Part shown: piece after piece, positions 8,890 through 17,281 of the stretch | Position numbering within the stretch: position 1 is the first letter of the stretch | How the letters are laid out: each line of letters begins with the position of its first letter | From: Acidimicrobiia bacterium | GTDB lineage: Bacteria; Actinomycetota; Acidimicrobiia; Actinomarinales; Actinomarinaceae | DNA: 60,830 nt | Reading direction: 5' to 3' | Assembly (NCBI GenBank): GCA_028376655.1 | Contig: JAONAZ010000006.1 | Span: 1 to 60,830 of the forward strand | Program-made: the position numbers and the translations under genes | Notes under the pieces: model-generated | Databases searched by the model: none | Seen by the model: the letters and a program-made list of their open reading frames with translations, nothing else | Told to the model about the DNA's origin: nothing

Positions 8890-10386
8890 ATGAATCAAAT
8901 TATTCTAGAAGCCAAAAATATATCAAAATCTTTTGGGAAGACCCAGGCACTTAAGAACGTTGATTTTTATTTAAATAAAGCACAAATACATGGTCTACTT
9001 GGTGAAAATGGAGCTGGTAAATCATCTCTAATGAACATTTTATCTGGAATCTACCAACCAGAAGGTGGTTCTATATATATTGAGGGAGAAAAGGTTAAAA
9101 AACTTAACCCTGATCTTGCTGCCAGATTTGGGATTGGCATGGTTCATCAAGAATTCAGATTAATCAATAATTTCAGTATTAAGGACAATCTAACATTATC
9201 TAAATCAAATATTTATAAAGCTAACTTTGAAGAAGCATTTGAAAAATACTCTGAAATTTTTTCACTATCCGCAAAATCCTCAATTCTAATAAACGAGCTT
9301 TCAGTTGGAGAAAAACAAAAAATTGAGATTATAAAGCTAATTTTTAATGACAATAATATTATGTTGCTAGACGAGCCAACTGCTGTGCTTACACCCCAGG
9401 AAACAAATCAATTAAAAATATCACTAAAAAAACTTTCAAGTGAAGACGATAAGACCATTGTATTGATCACACACAAATTAAAAGAAATTCAAGAATTTAC
9501 TGAATCAATTTTCGTACTAAAAGATGGAGTAATGGTTGCAAAAGATTTAAAGACTCAAAATGTTACAAATAATGATTTAGTCACCCTCATGATGGGTGAA
9601 ATTAAGATTTCCAAAATACGAAAAGATAATCTAAAAGGTACAAATAAGCTTGAAGTTAAAAATATATTTTTTGAAAATAGTCATTCAAACGTACCAACTT
9701 TAGAAAACATATCTCTAACAGTTCAGTCAGGTGAAGTTTTAGGAATAGCAGGAGTATCTGGAAATGGCCAAGTTGAACTTGCAAATATAATTTCTGGTAT
9801 TGAAAGGGACTACAAAGGAAAAGTTATAGTTAACGGTAAAAATATTTCTAATCAAGGTGTACGAGCAAGAAAAAATTTGAATTTATCTTATATTCCTGAA
9901 AATAGACTTGGAGTTGGTCTTGCTCCCGGAGTTTCCATAATCGATAATTCTGCTGTAAAAGATTATTTTAAATCCAGACTAGGTCCGCATTTATCAAGGA
10001 ACAAAATGTTAGATTATCTAGATTTACTCATAAAACAATTTTCTATAAAAGCTCCTGACCCAAAGGCTGAGGTATCTACATTATCTGGTGGTAATATGCA
10101 GAAATTACTTATGGGTAGAGAATTAATTTCAAATCCGGAAGTAATTATTGCGGCTCAACCAACTAGAGGTCTAGATATAAGTGCTGTTGAAGCTCTCCAT
10201 GAACTTATCATCAAACAACGTGATAATGGAGCTGCAGTAATGTTAGTTTCAGAGGATTTGGATGAATTATTTAAGTTAAGTGATCGGATAATCGTTTTAT
10301 ATGAAGGACAAATAGTAAAAGAGTTCCAAATTGATGAAGCTGATATCGAAAGTGTTGGTTTAGCTATGGCGGGTTCTGTTGAATAA
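8890..10386 (+). CDS. Nucleoside ABC transporter, duplicated ATP-binding protein
   Basis: This 498-residue protein contains two ABC modules. The first has Walker A GENGAGKSS, signature LSVGEKQKIEI and Walker B IMLLDEPTAVL. The second has the usual degenerate P-loop GVSGNGQVE, signature LSGGNMQKLLMGREL and ends with the D-loop-like AAQPTRGLD. This tandem layout is that of sugar and nucleoside CUT2-type importers (YufO/NupA/RnsB). It should energise the two permeases encoded directly downstream. The start of the next gene lies inside its 3' end (8-nt overlap, TTGAATAA). Confidence 0.9.
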   Translation: MNQIILEAKNISKSFGKTQALKNVDFYLNKAQIHGLLGENGAGKSSLMNILSGIYQPEGGSIYIEGEKVKKLNPDLAARFGIGMVHQEFRLINNFSIKDNLTLSKSNIYKANFEEAFEKYSEIFSLSAKSSILINELSVGEKQKIEIIKLIFNDNNIMLLDEPTAVLTPQETNQLKISLKKLSSEDDKTIVLITHKLKEIQEFTESIFVLKDGVMVAKDLKTQNVTNNDLVTLMMGEIKISKIRKDNLKGTNKLEVKNIFFENSHSNVPTLENISLTVQSGEVLGIAGVSGNGQVELANIISGIERDYKGKVIVNGKNISNQGVRARKNLNLSYIPENRLGVGLAPGVSIIDNSAVKDYFKSRLGPHLSRNKMLDYLDLLIKQFSIKAPDPKAEVSTLSGGNMQKLLMGRELISNPEVIIAAQPTRGLDISAVEALHELIIKQRDNGAAVMLVSEDLDELFKLSDRIIVLYEGQIVKEFQIDEADIESVGLAMAGSVE

Positions 10387-11440
10387 ATATCTAATCTCCA
10401 AAAAAATAGTTATTAATGACTTATCGACATTTTATTCTTTTTTAATAGGCCTTTCGATTGGTATAACAATTGGTTCAATAATACTTTTGGTTCAAGGCCA
10501 AAACCCAATAGAAGTCTTCTCACTCATGCTCAGACTTTCGGTAGGTAGTATAAAGAGCCTGAGTTCTTCACTTAATAAAGCCACTCCATTAATACTCGCT
10601 GGACTTGGAATCTCTATAATCAATTCAGTCAAACTATGGAATATTGGAGCCGAAGGTCAAATATTTATGGGGGGAATAGCTTTAAATTTTATTTATATAA
10701 GCTACCAAATTCCAAATTCAAAGCTATCAATAATTCTTCTTCTACTTACAGCATTTGTAGGTGGATCGATATGTATATTACTTCCTGCCCTTGCAAAAGT
10801 ACTGTTTGGAGTAAATGAAATAATTACAACATTACTTTTCAACTATATCATTATTGGCTTTACGGTTTATCTAGTAAATGGCCCTTGGAAAGACCCAAAC
10901 TCTCTTAACTTTCCAGCAGCTACATATGTTGGAAAAGAAGTGTATTTACCAACAGTTTTTGGCAGGTTGAGTTATGGATTTATCATCTGCATATTATGTA
11001 CCGCTGGTGTGCACTACCTTAAAGAAAAATCAGTATTTGGATACGAACTACGAATTTCAGGTGGGTCGGCATTAACTGCAATATATGCAGGTATTAATGC
11101 CAAGCAAAAAGCATTTATAGCTCTGTTAATAGGTGGTGGTTTAGCTGGTTTAGCTGGCGGAATTGAGTTGTTAAGTCAAACTCATAGAGTTTCGACTGGA
11201 TTATCACAAGGGTTTGGTTATACCGCAATTATTGTTGCAGCAATAACTGGTATGAGACCATTAGGTATTTTTTTAGTTGGATCACTATTTGGAGCCCTGA
11301 CTATTGGAGGAACTGTAATACAAACTATGGGAGTTAGTAGCTATATTGCAGATGTCATCCAGGCTACAACATTATTTGGAGCACTTATATCTCAATTCTT
11401 TTTTACCTATAAAATAAAAGAGGTTACTAATGATGTTTGA
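10379..11440 (+). CDS. Nucleoside ABC transporter permease 1
   Basis: This 353-residue integral membrane protein has about eight to ten hydrophobic segments and the BPD_transp_2 landmarks LWNIGAEGQIFMGGI and GGLAGLAGGIELLSQTHR. These are typical of the first nucleoside permease (YufP/NupB/RnsC). It pairs with the second permease to form the membrane channel. The start is TTG and overlaps the ATPase stop by 8 nt. The next permease overlaps its own stop, so the operon is translationally coupled. Confidence 0.88.
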   Translation: MNKYLISKKIVINDLSTFYSFLIGLSIGITIGSIILLVQGQNPIEVFSLMLRLSVGSIKSLSSSLNKATPLILAGLGISIINSVKLWNIGAEGQIFMGGIALNFIYISYQIPNSKLSIILLLLTAFVGGSICILLPALAKVLFGVNEIITTLLFNYIIIGFTVYLVNGPWKDPNSLNFPAATYVGKEVYLPTVFGRLSYGFIICILCTAGVHYLKEKSVFGYELRISGGSALTAIYAGINAKQKAFIALLIGGGLAGLAGGIELLSQTHRVSTGLSQGFGYTAIIVAAITGMRPLGIFLVGSLFGALTIGGTVIQTMGVSSYIADVIQATTLFGALISQFFFTYKIKEVTNDV

Positions 11441-12356
11441 CATTCAATTAATGGGTCTTCTCAACGCTACTCTACAAGCAGGAACTTTACTCTTCATTGC
11501 TGCTCTTGGAGAATTAATAACAGAAAAGTCAGGAATTCTAAATCTTGGTGTAGAGGGAATGATTTCAATTGGTGCAGTAACTGGTTTTATGGTTGCAGTA
11601 AATACAGGAAATTTGTTCCTCTCGGTATTAATTGGTGTCTTTTCTGCATCCTTATTTGCATCTTTACATGCTTTTGTGACAGTTATATTGAAGCAAGACC
11701 AAACTGTATCTGGTTTAATCTTGACGATATTAGGACTCTCCTTATCTGCCCTACTGGGTAAGAAGTATGTTGGTAAGAAATTGCCTGTAAAAATAGAAAG
11801 TCTGATAGAAATCGATGAGCCTAGCAACATTTTTGAAGTTCTTATAAGCCAAAATTATATTTTCTATTTAGGTATTTTTCTTATGGTTGCTACAGCATTC
11901 GTTCTTAAAAAAACTATGTTTGGAAGAAGACTTGAAGCAGTTGGCGAAGACTCTAGAGCAGCTGACTCGATGGGTTTAAATGTAAATAAAACACAGTTTA
12001 TTGCAACTTGTGTTGGTGGTGGATTTTCTGGTTTGGCCGGTGTTTATCTTACATTAAGTTATGTTCCTTATTGGACAGATAACATGACTTCGGGACGTGG
12101 GTGGATTGCTTTAGCATTAGTTATTTTTGGAGGATGGAAACCTTATAGAACAGCTGTTGGTGCACTGTTATTTGGATTTCTTGAAGCATTAGTTCCTAGA
12201 TTACAAACTTATGGATTTGAGTTAAGTCCATACCTTGTCAAAATTACTCCTTATGCAATTACAATTATAATTCTTATTGTTTTAACTATATACAAAGGTG
12301 GTCGAACAGGAGCACCTAGTAACATAGGTATTCCATTTTTTAGAGAGAATAGATGA
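11430..12356 (+). CDS. Nucleoside ABC transporter permease 2
   Basis: This 308-residue membrane protein has the family landmarks ALGELITEKSGILNLGVEGM near the N-terminus and GGGFSGLAGVYLTLSYVPYW in the second half. It corresponds to YufQ/NupC/RnsD, the second permease. Two consecutive ATGs exist; using the second (11433) gives an 8-nt overlap (ATGTTTGA) with the previous stop, a spacing seen repeatedly in this window. It ends the transporter operon, and 75 bases separate it from the next + strand gene. Confidence 0.88.
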   Translation: MMFDIQLMGLLNATLQAGTLLFIAALGELITEKSGILNLGVEGMISIGAVTGFMVAVNTGNLFLSVLIGVFSASLFASLHAFVTVILKQDQTVSGLILTILGLSLSALLGKKYVGKKLPVKIESLIEIDEPSNIFEVLISQNYIFYLGIFLMVATAFVLKKTMFGRRLEAVGEDSRAADSMGLNVNKTQFIATCVGGGFSGLAGVYLTLSYVPYWTDNMTSGRGWIALALVIFGGWKPYRTAVGALLFGFLEALVPRLQTYGFELSPYLVKITPYAITIIILIVLTIYKGGRTGAPSNIGIPFFRENR

Positions 12357-12431
12357 AGAAGCATTTACTTTATAAATTTGTTAAAATAATGAACAACTGG
12401 ACTAAAGCTATTTGGTAAATGTATATTCAAT

Positions 12432-13295
12432 ATGACAATAAATAAATACAAAACTTCCCTAGATGGACTAATCATAGAAAACCCTGTTAGAAGTTTCTTT
12501 GATTATTGCAAAGAAAGAGAAAATATACGTCAAAAGAGGGAGAAAGGTGATGTTTTCCCTTGGAGTGATGATAAAATCTTTCAAAAAGGTAGATTTTTAA
12601 ATGTTTTTAGAGAAGATGATAAAGTCAGTAAGTCAATAATATCATTTGCTGAGCCACTGAAAAATAATCTACCAAGACTGATTCAAGCCCTATTTTTTGC
12701 AAGATGGTGTAATCGTCAAGAGACACTAGATCAATTACATAATCAGGACTTACTAGATGTAAGTAAACTTAATAGGAAACTTTCAAATTTAGAACAATGG
12801 GAAAATTTTAATGCCTATCCGGTCCAAGATGTAACCTGGATGGATAAAACTTACACTAGATTAGATACAGCTACATATCTTTTTAATGAGATAAAAGAAG
12901 AGCTTGTAGATATTATTTTAAACTCAGAATTAGATGTTAAAAAAGCAACATACAATATAAATAAATTATTCAAAATGGAAAATAATTTCCCTATTTTTAT
13001 GGCTTTAATAGACATTGCTTGGTTTAGAAATGATGTCATGCCAATTACTTCTGCAGTACCAACGGGAATTGGTGCACAACCTTACTTAGATAGATTAGAG
13101 GAATATTTAGGATTAAATAATCATCAAGAGGTTGCAACCAAGATGATTTCTTTACAAAAAGAATACTGGCCCAATGCAAAAAGAGAATTTTATCCAATAG
13201 ATATCGAATACCAATCTTGTGAATGTAGAAAATACTTTAGCTATTTAAATGGTACTAAGAAATTTGAAGGTAAAAATCTTCTGATAATTAATTAG
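12432..13295 (+). CDS. Orphan protein resembling the 5-hmdU DNA kinase helical / thymine-pyrophosphorylase-like domain
   Basis: This 287-residue soluble protein has the N-terminal pattern NPVRSFFDYCKERENIRQKR, PWSDDKIFQKGRFLNVFRE-DDKVS. I associate this with the helical domain of hydroxymethyl-dU DNA kinases and the glutamyl/putrescinyl-thymine pyrophosphorylase-like families described in phage and bacterial DNA base hypermodification. Further landmarks are PRLIQALFFARWCNRQETL and FMALIDIAWFR. The C-terminal part with Cys-x-Cys (SCECRKYF) matches ends seen in that family. The assignment is from memory of the pattern and not verified. It follows a nucleoside importer, so a role in nucleotide or base metabolism is plausible. 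No partner kinase or base-modifying gene is present nearby. Confidence 0.55.
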   Translation: MTINKYKTSLDGLIIENPVRSFFDYCKERENIRQKREKGDVFPWSDDKIFQKGRFLNVFREDDKVSKSIISFAEPLKNNLPRLIQALFFARWCNRQETLDQLHNQDLLDVSKLNRKLSNLEQWENFNAYPVQDVTWMDKTYTRLDTATYLFNEIKEELVDIILNSELDVKKATYNINKLFKMENNFPIFMALIDIAWFRNDVMPITSAVPTGIGAQPYLDRLEEYLGLNNHQEVATKMISLQKEYWPNAKREFYPIDIEYQSCECRKYFSYLNGTKKFEGKNLLIIN

Positions 13296-13726
13296 TGAGT
13301 TAGTTTATTAATTCTTCTTAAGTATCTTTCTTCTTTACTAAAGGTTGCATTAAGAAAAGCAGAAATTATATTCATAGCGTCTTCATTTTGAACATTATTG
13401 GACCCAAGGGAAAGAACATTTACATTATTATGTTCAACACTCTGGATGGCTGTCTCTTTGTTAGAGACATTTGCAGCACGTATCCCAGCAAACTTATTTG
13501 CAGCTATTGACATACCCACTCCACTCCCACAAATTAATATACCTCTATAGTCTTTATTTTCAAGAATATACTCACAAACTTTAGATGCATAATCTGGAAA
13601 ATCACAACTATCAGTTGAGTCAGTGCCAAAATCATGTACAACTACTTCGTTATCTAAATTATTAAGGATATGATTTTTTAAGTCATATCCAGCATGGTCT
13701 GAAGCAATAGCAACTTTTGTAAGCAT
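13292..13726 (-). CDS. rpiB: Ribose 5-phosphate isomerase B
   Basis: This 144-residue protein begins with the RpiB N-terminus VAIASDHAGYDLK and carries FPDYASKVC, the active-site loop GILICGSGVGMSIAANK and NKFAGIRAA. It interconverts ribulose 5-phosphate and ribose 5-phosphate in the pentose phosphate pathway, feeding PRPP and purine synthesis. It is the last gene of the sufB-sufD-Rieske-sufC2-fumC-rpiB run; its ATG overlaps the fumC stop by one base. Its 3' end overlaps the convergent orphan gene by four bases. Confidence 0.93.
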   Translation of the reverse strand: MLTKVAIASDHAGYDLKNHILNNLDNEVVVHDFGTDSTDSCDFPDYASKVCEYILENKDYRGILICGSGVGMSIAANKFAGIRAANVSNKETAIQSVEHNNVNVLSLGSNNVQNEDAMNIISAFLNATFSKEERYLRRINKLTH

Positions 13727-15096
13727 TAAATAAGTTTTTCGATATCCAGAAGATTATCTATTTCATCTTCTGACAACAATGCTTTATCTAGAAGTACATT
13801 TTTAATAGTTTTATTTGTAGCAACTGCTTCTTTTGCAATTTCAGCTGCAGTATCGTACCCAAGTTTAGGTACTAAAGCAGTGACTAAAATAGAATTTTTT
13901 TGTATATTTTCATCCAATTTATCCGTATTCGCTTCAAGCCCGACTATTAATTTTTCTGTAAATGTCTTTGCGCCTGTAGTAAGAATTGATATGCTTTCTA
14001 AAATGTTGTAAGCCATAACGGGCAACATAGTATTTAATTCAAAGTTTCCATTTGCTGCTGAAAATGTAATTGTAGAATCATTGCCAATTACTTGTGCTGA
14101 AACTTGCATCATCATTTCTGGAATAACGGGATTTACTTTACCTGGCATAATAGAAGATCCTGGTTGCAGTGCAGGTATTTTTAATTCACCCAATCCTGAT
14201 ACGGGTCCACTCCCCATCCATCTAATATCGTTTGCTATTTTAAACAAAGATACAGCTAGGGACTTTAGTGTACCTGAAAGTTGTACTATTTCTTCTCTAG
14301 ACCCCTGCCTTGTAAAATGATCCTCTACTTCCTGGAAAGAAGTTTTAAGAGATTCACCCAATTCTTTTGAAACATCACTACCAAAATTTTCTGGTGCATT
14401 AATACCTGTTCCTACTGCAGTTCCTCCTATTGCAAGTTTTCTTACATTATCTAATGCATTTTGTATATCTATTGATCTCTCTTTAAGTAAAGATGCATAA
14501 CCTGAGAATTCTTGTCCTAAAGTAACAGGGGTAGCATCCATTAAATGAGTACGACCATTTTTATAAATTTTCTTCCAGTTTTCTCCTTTTTGTGCAAGTG
14601 AGTTAATTAAATTTTCTAATTCAGGTATCAATTCTTGTGAGACTTTTAAAACACATGCAACATTTGTAGCTGTAGGAATAATATCATTAGAGGATTGGCT
14701 CATGTTTACATGATCATTAGGGTGAATTCCACTACTACTGATTTCAGATGCTAAATTTGCTATTATTTCATTGGCATTCATATTTGTAGAGGTTCCTGAG
14801 CCAGTTTGAAAAATATCTACAACAAAATCTCCATCATGATCTCCATCAATAACTTCCTGGGCACTTTTGATAATCGCTTCAGCAATTTCTTTATCAAGAA
14901 GAAGATTTTTTTGGTTAACAACAGCACAAGCTTTTTTGATTTCAGCTAGAGATTTAATAAAAGTTCGTGAAAATCTTAGTTTTGATATTGGGAAGTTTTC
15001 GACAGCTCTAGCAGTTGAAGCACCGTATCTAGCTGACTCTGGAACTTGAAATTCTCCCATTGAGTCTTTTTCTATTCTCATATTTTCTTTGTTCAA
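13726..15096 (-). CDS. fumC: Fumarate hydratase class II
   Basis: This 456-residue enzyme of the fumarase/aspartase superfamily has the signature GSSIMPGKVNPVIPEM and the family blocks TGSGTSTNMNANEI, HPNDHVNMSQSSND and GRTHLMDATPVTLGQE. It hydrates fumarate to malate in the TCA cycle and, unlike class I enzymes, needs no Fe-S cluster. The ORF start is TTG (15096); the ATG at 15081 (MRIEKDSMGEF) is an equally good candidate. It lies a few bases downstream of sufC2 and is probably co-transcribed with the suf genes. Confidence 0.93.
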   Translation of the reverse strand: MNKENMRIEKDSMGEFQVPESARYGASTARAVENFPISKLRFSRTFIKSLAEIKKACAVVNQKNLLLDKEIAEAIIKSAQEVIDGDHDGDFVVDIFQTGSGTSTNMNANEIIANLASEISSSGIHPNDHVNMSQSSNDIIPTATNVACVLKVSQELIPELENLINSLAQKGENWKKIYKNGRTHLMDATPVTLGQEFSGYASLLKERSIDIQNALDNVRKLAIGGTAVGTGINAPENFGSDVSKELGESLKTSFQEVEDHFTRQGSREEIVQLSGTLKSLAVSLFKIANDIRWMGSGPVSGLGELKIPALQPGSSIMPGKVNPVIPEMMMQVSAQVIGNDSTITFSAANGNFELNTMLPVMAYNILESISILTTGAKTFTEKLIVGLEANTDKLDENIQKNSILVTALVPKLGYDTAAEIAKEAVATNKTIKNVLLDKALLSEDEIDNLLDIEKLI

Positions 15097-15099
15097 TCT

Positions 15100-15795
15100 T
15101 TATTCCTGGTATTGAGTGTATCCATTCGAATCAACTTCTTCAATCAATTCTTCACCGCCAGATTTAATTACATTACCTTGAACTACTATGTGAACTTGGT
15201 CGACATTTAGATATTTCAAAATTCTACTGTAATGAGTAACCAAGATGTAAGATGTGTCTTTATTTCTATTTTCATTAATTAACTCTGATACTGACTTAAT
15301 AGCATCAATATCTAATCCTGAATCAATCTCATCGAGTAAAGCAACTTTTGGTTTCTTTATGGCTAGTTGAAATAATTCTGATCTTTTCTTTTCTCCCCCA
15401 GAAAGATCTACATTGACATCTCTTGTGAGGAACTGTTCAACATTGAACTTGCTAGAAAGTTCTTGTATTTCATCATCACTTAACTGTGGATTTATTTCAT
15501 TAACATACTCTTTAAGAGTCACACCCGGAAGACCAACTGGATATTGAAAGGATTGGAAAATACCTGCGCTTGATCTTTCGAATTGGGGTAGTTTTGATAC
15601 ATCAGTATCTCCAATTTGTATTGACCCAGATTGTTCATAATCTGGATTACCCATTACAGCATGGCAAAATGTTGATTTTCCTGATCCATTTGGACCCATT
15701 ATTGCATGAAGCTCGCCAGAAGGTACTTCCATATCAATACCTTTTAATATTTGTACCTCTCCTATGGAGACTTTTAAATTTTGAACGCTAAGCAT
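15100..15795 (-). CDS. sufC: Fe-S cluster assembly ATPase SufC (copy 2, in the sufBD operon)
   Basis: The family-matching start is the ATG at 15795 (MLSVQNLKV), giving 231 residues. The ORF-track start at 15885 adds 30 unrelated residues that overlap the Rieske gene. Walker A GPNGSGKST, the SufC-type FQSFQYPVGLPGV, signature LSGGEKKRSEL and Walker B DEIDSGLD are intact, so it should be an active ATPase partner of SufB and SufD encoded upstream. It overlaps the Rieske gene by 8 nt (ATGCTTAG). It is a paralogue of the sufC at 4876-5607. Confidence 0.93.
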   Translation of the reverse strand: MLSVQNLKVSIGEVQILKGIDMEVPSGELHAIMGPNGSGKSTFCHAVMGNPDYEQSGSIQIGDTDVSKLPQFERSSAGIFQSFQYPVGLPGVTLKEYVNEINPQLSDDEIQELSSKFNVEQFLTRDVNVDLSGGEKKRSELFQLAIKKPKVALLDEIDSGLDIDAIKSVSELINENRNKDTSYILVTHYSRILKYLNVDQVHIVVQGNVIKSGGEELIEEVDSNGYTQYQE

Positions 15796-16105
15796 CTTTT
15801 TCGACTTCGATATATATTGAATTTTCATCAGTTGTTGTTTGATAACAAGTAACTCCTTTTGATGCAGGTGGGCTGAGAGCCTCACCTGTTTTTAAGTCAA
15901 ATTCAGCTCCATGAGCTGGACATTCAACTTTACAGTCGTATACTTCTCCCTCAGATAGAGATTCGTCTGCATGAGAACATTTATCATCTATTGCGAAAAA
16001 TTCTCCGTCTACATTAAAAACTGCTATCGATTTCTCTTCCACATTTACTACTTTTGACTGATTATTTTCTAAATCACTTATATTTAAAACTTTGATTTTA
16101 CCCAT
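15788..16105 (-). CDS. Rieske [2Fe-2S] ferredoxin in the suf operon
   Basis: A Rieske-type domain of about 105 residues, starting at the ATG at 16105 (MGKIKVL) with a Shine-Dalgarno (GGAGAGG) upstream. The track start at 16126 adds seven unlikely residues. The cluster ligands are CSH in DDKCSHADESLSEG and CPAH in VECPAHGAEFDL, that is CxH...CxxH. Such small Rieske ferredoxins (NirD/bphF-like) are a regular member of actinobacterial suf operons and may supply electrons for cluster assembly. It overlaps sufD and sufC2 by 8 nt each, which implies tight translational coupling. Confidence 0.9.
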   Translation of the reverse strand: MGKIKVLNISDLENNQSKVVNVEEKSIAVFNVDGEFFAIDDKCSHADESLSEGEVYDCKVECPAHGAEFDLKTGEALSPPASKGVTCYQTTTDENSIYIEVEKDA

Positions 16106-17267
16106 TCTTTGACCTCTCCAAAACATTGTTATATTTTTTAATTAAATTTGTAGAAACTTCACTATTGATAATGTCCCAACTGTTTTTGTTTATTACTTCA
16201 TTAAAGAATCCTTTAATAAGTAGTTTTTCTGCTTTTTCTTTATTTATACCTCTAGACATAACATAGTGATAAAGGTTTTCGTCAATAGGTCCTACTGAAG
16301 AACCATGTCCACAAATAACGTCATCACATAGAATTTCCATATTAGGAACGGATTGAGCACTCGCTTTTTTACTAAGAAGAATATTTCTATTTTCCTGATG
16401 AGATTCTGTTTTAGTTGCTCCTTCAGCAATATGTATAGTTCCTGTGAATATTGATGTGCTTTCATCACCAAGTACACCTTTAGTTTGCATGTTCGAGGTT
16501 GTATTTTGCCCTAAATGATTTACAAATACTCGATTATCGTGAACTTGTTTATTTTCACCAAAATACACACCGTCAATATTAAAATTTGATCCGTTGCCTA
16601 TTAGGTCTATATCTATTCGAGACCGTGAAAATACCCCGCCAGTAATTACTGTATGAATAGAGAGACTAGAGTCTTTTTCAAGCTTTGCATATAGTGAATT
16701 TATTAAATTGATTTCATGGGTAGAAGTAACTTGAATAATTAGCTCTAAATTTGAATTTACATCTAAGTAAAGCTCTATCAAAGGATATATATTACTTTTA
16801 ACGAGATCACTGAAATTGATAAAGAATCTTGCAGATTTATTTTTGTTAACGTTTATACCTATATACGGAATTGTATTTTGTTCAGATTCAAAATTAATTT
16901 TGAAATAATCTACGATGTCATCGTTTACATCAATCCTAAATCCACCAGTTGCTCTGGTTAACTGCTGAAAGAGAAATTTATCAACAGGTCTTTTAATTGA
17001 TTCATCAATTACAGGTGTGTCAATATCAACTAAATCAGTAAACACGATGCCATCAACTTCATGATTAATATTAAAAGTATTTCCATTTGTATTTACATGA
17101 AATCCATCTGTATTTTCTAAATTAGTATTTTCACCTAATTCAAGATTGTTAATGTCTGATTGAAGGGGAACATATTTCCAGTCTTCATTTTTAGTTGTTA
17201 AATCAATAACATCTTTGTTCTCTATAGCACGACTTTTTTTATCAATTATATTCTTATTCAATATCAA
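16098..17267 (-). CDS. sufD: Fe-S cluster assembly protein SufD
   Basis: A 389-residue SufB/SufD-family protein. The N-terminal half is divergent and AT-biased in composition. The C-terminal beta-helix core is recognisable by EDVICGHGSSVGPID-type and YYVMSRGINKEKAEKLLIKGFF segments, which contain the conserved Cys/His region of SufD. It forms the scaffold heterodimer with SufB and binds SufC. It lies 14 bases downstream of sufB and overlaps the Rieske gene by 8 nt (ATGGGTAA). Confidence 0.92.
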   Translation of the reverse strand: MILNKNIIDKKSRAIENKDVIDLTTKNEDWKYVPLQSDINNLELGENTNLENTDGFHVNTNGNTFNINHEVDGIVFTDLVDIDTPVIDESIKRPVDKFLFQQLTRATGGFRIDVNDDIVDYFKINFESEQNTIPYIGINVNKNKSARFFINFSDLVKSNIYPLIELYLDVNSNLELIIQVTSTHEINLINSLYAKLEKDSSLSIHTVITGGVFSRSRIDIDLIGNGSNFNIDGVYFGENKQVHDNRVFVNHLGQNTTSNMQTKGVLGDESTSIFTGTIHIAEGATKTESHQENRNILLSKKASAQSVPNMEILCDDVICGHGSSVGPIDENLYHYVMSRGINKEKAEKLLIKGFFNEVINKNSWDIINSEVSTNLIKKYNNVLERSKNG

Positions 17268-17281
17268 CCTATTAATCTAAT

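Noticed and set aside
15796-15885. 30-residue N-terminal extension of SufC copy 2
   Set aside because: It lies in the Rieske gene and matches no SufC. The ATG at 15795 gives the family start and an 8-nt overlap.
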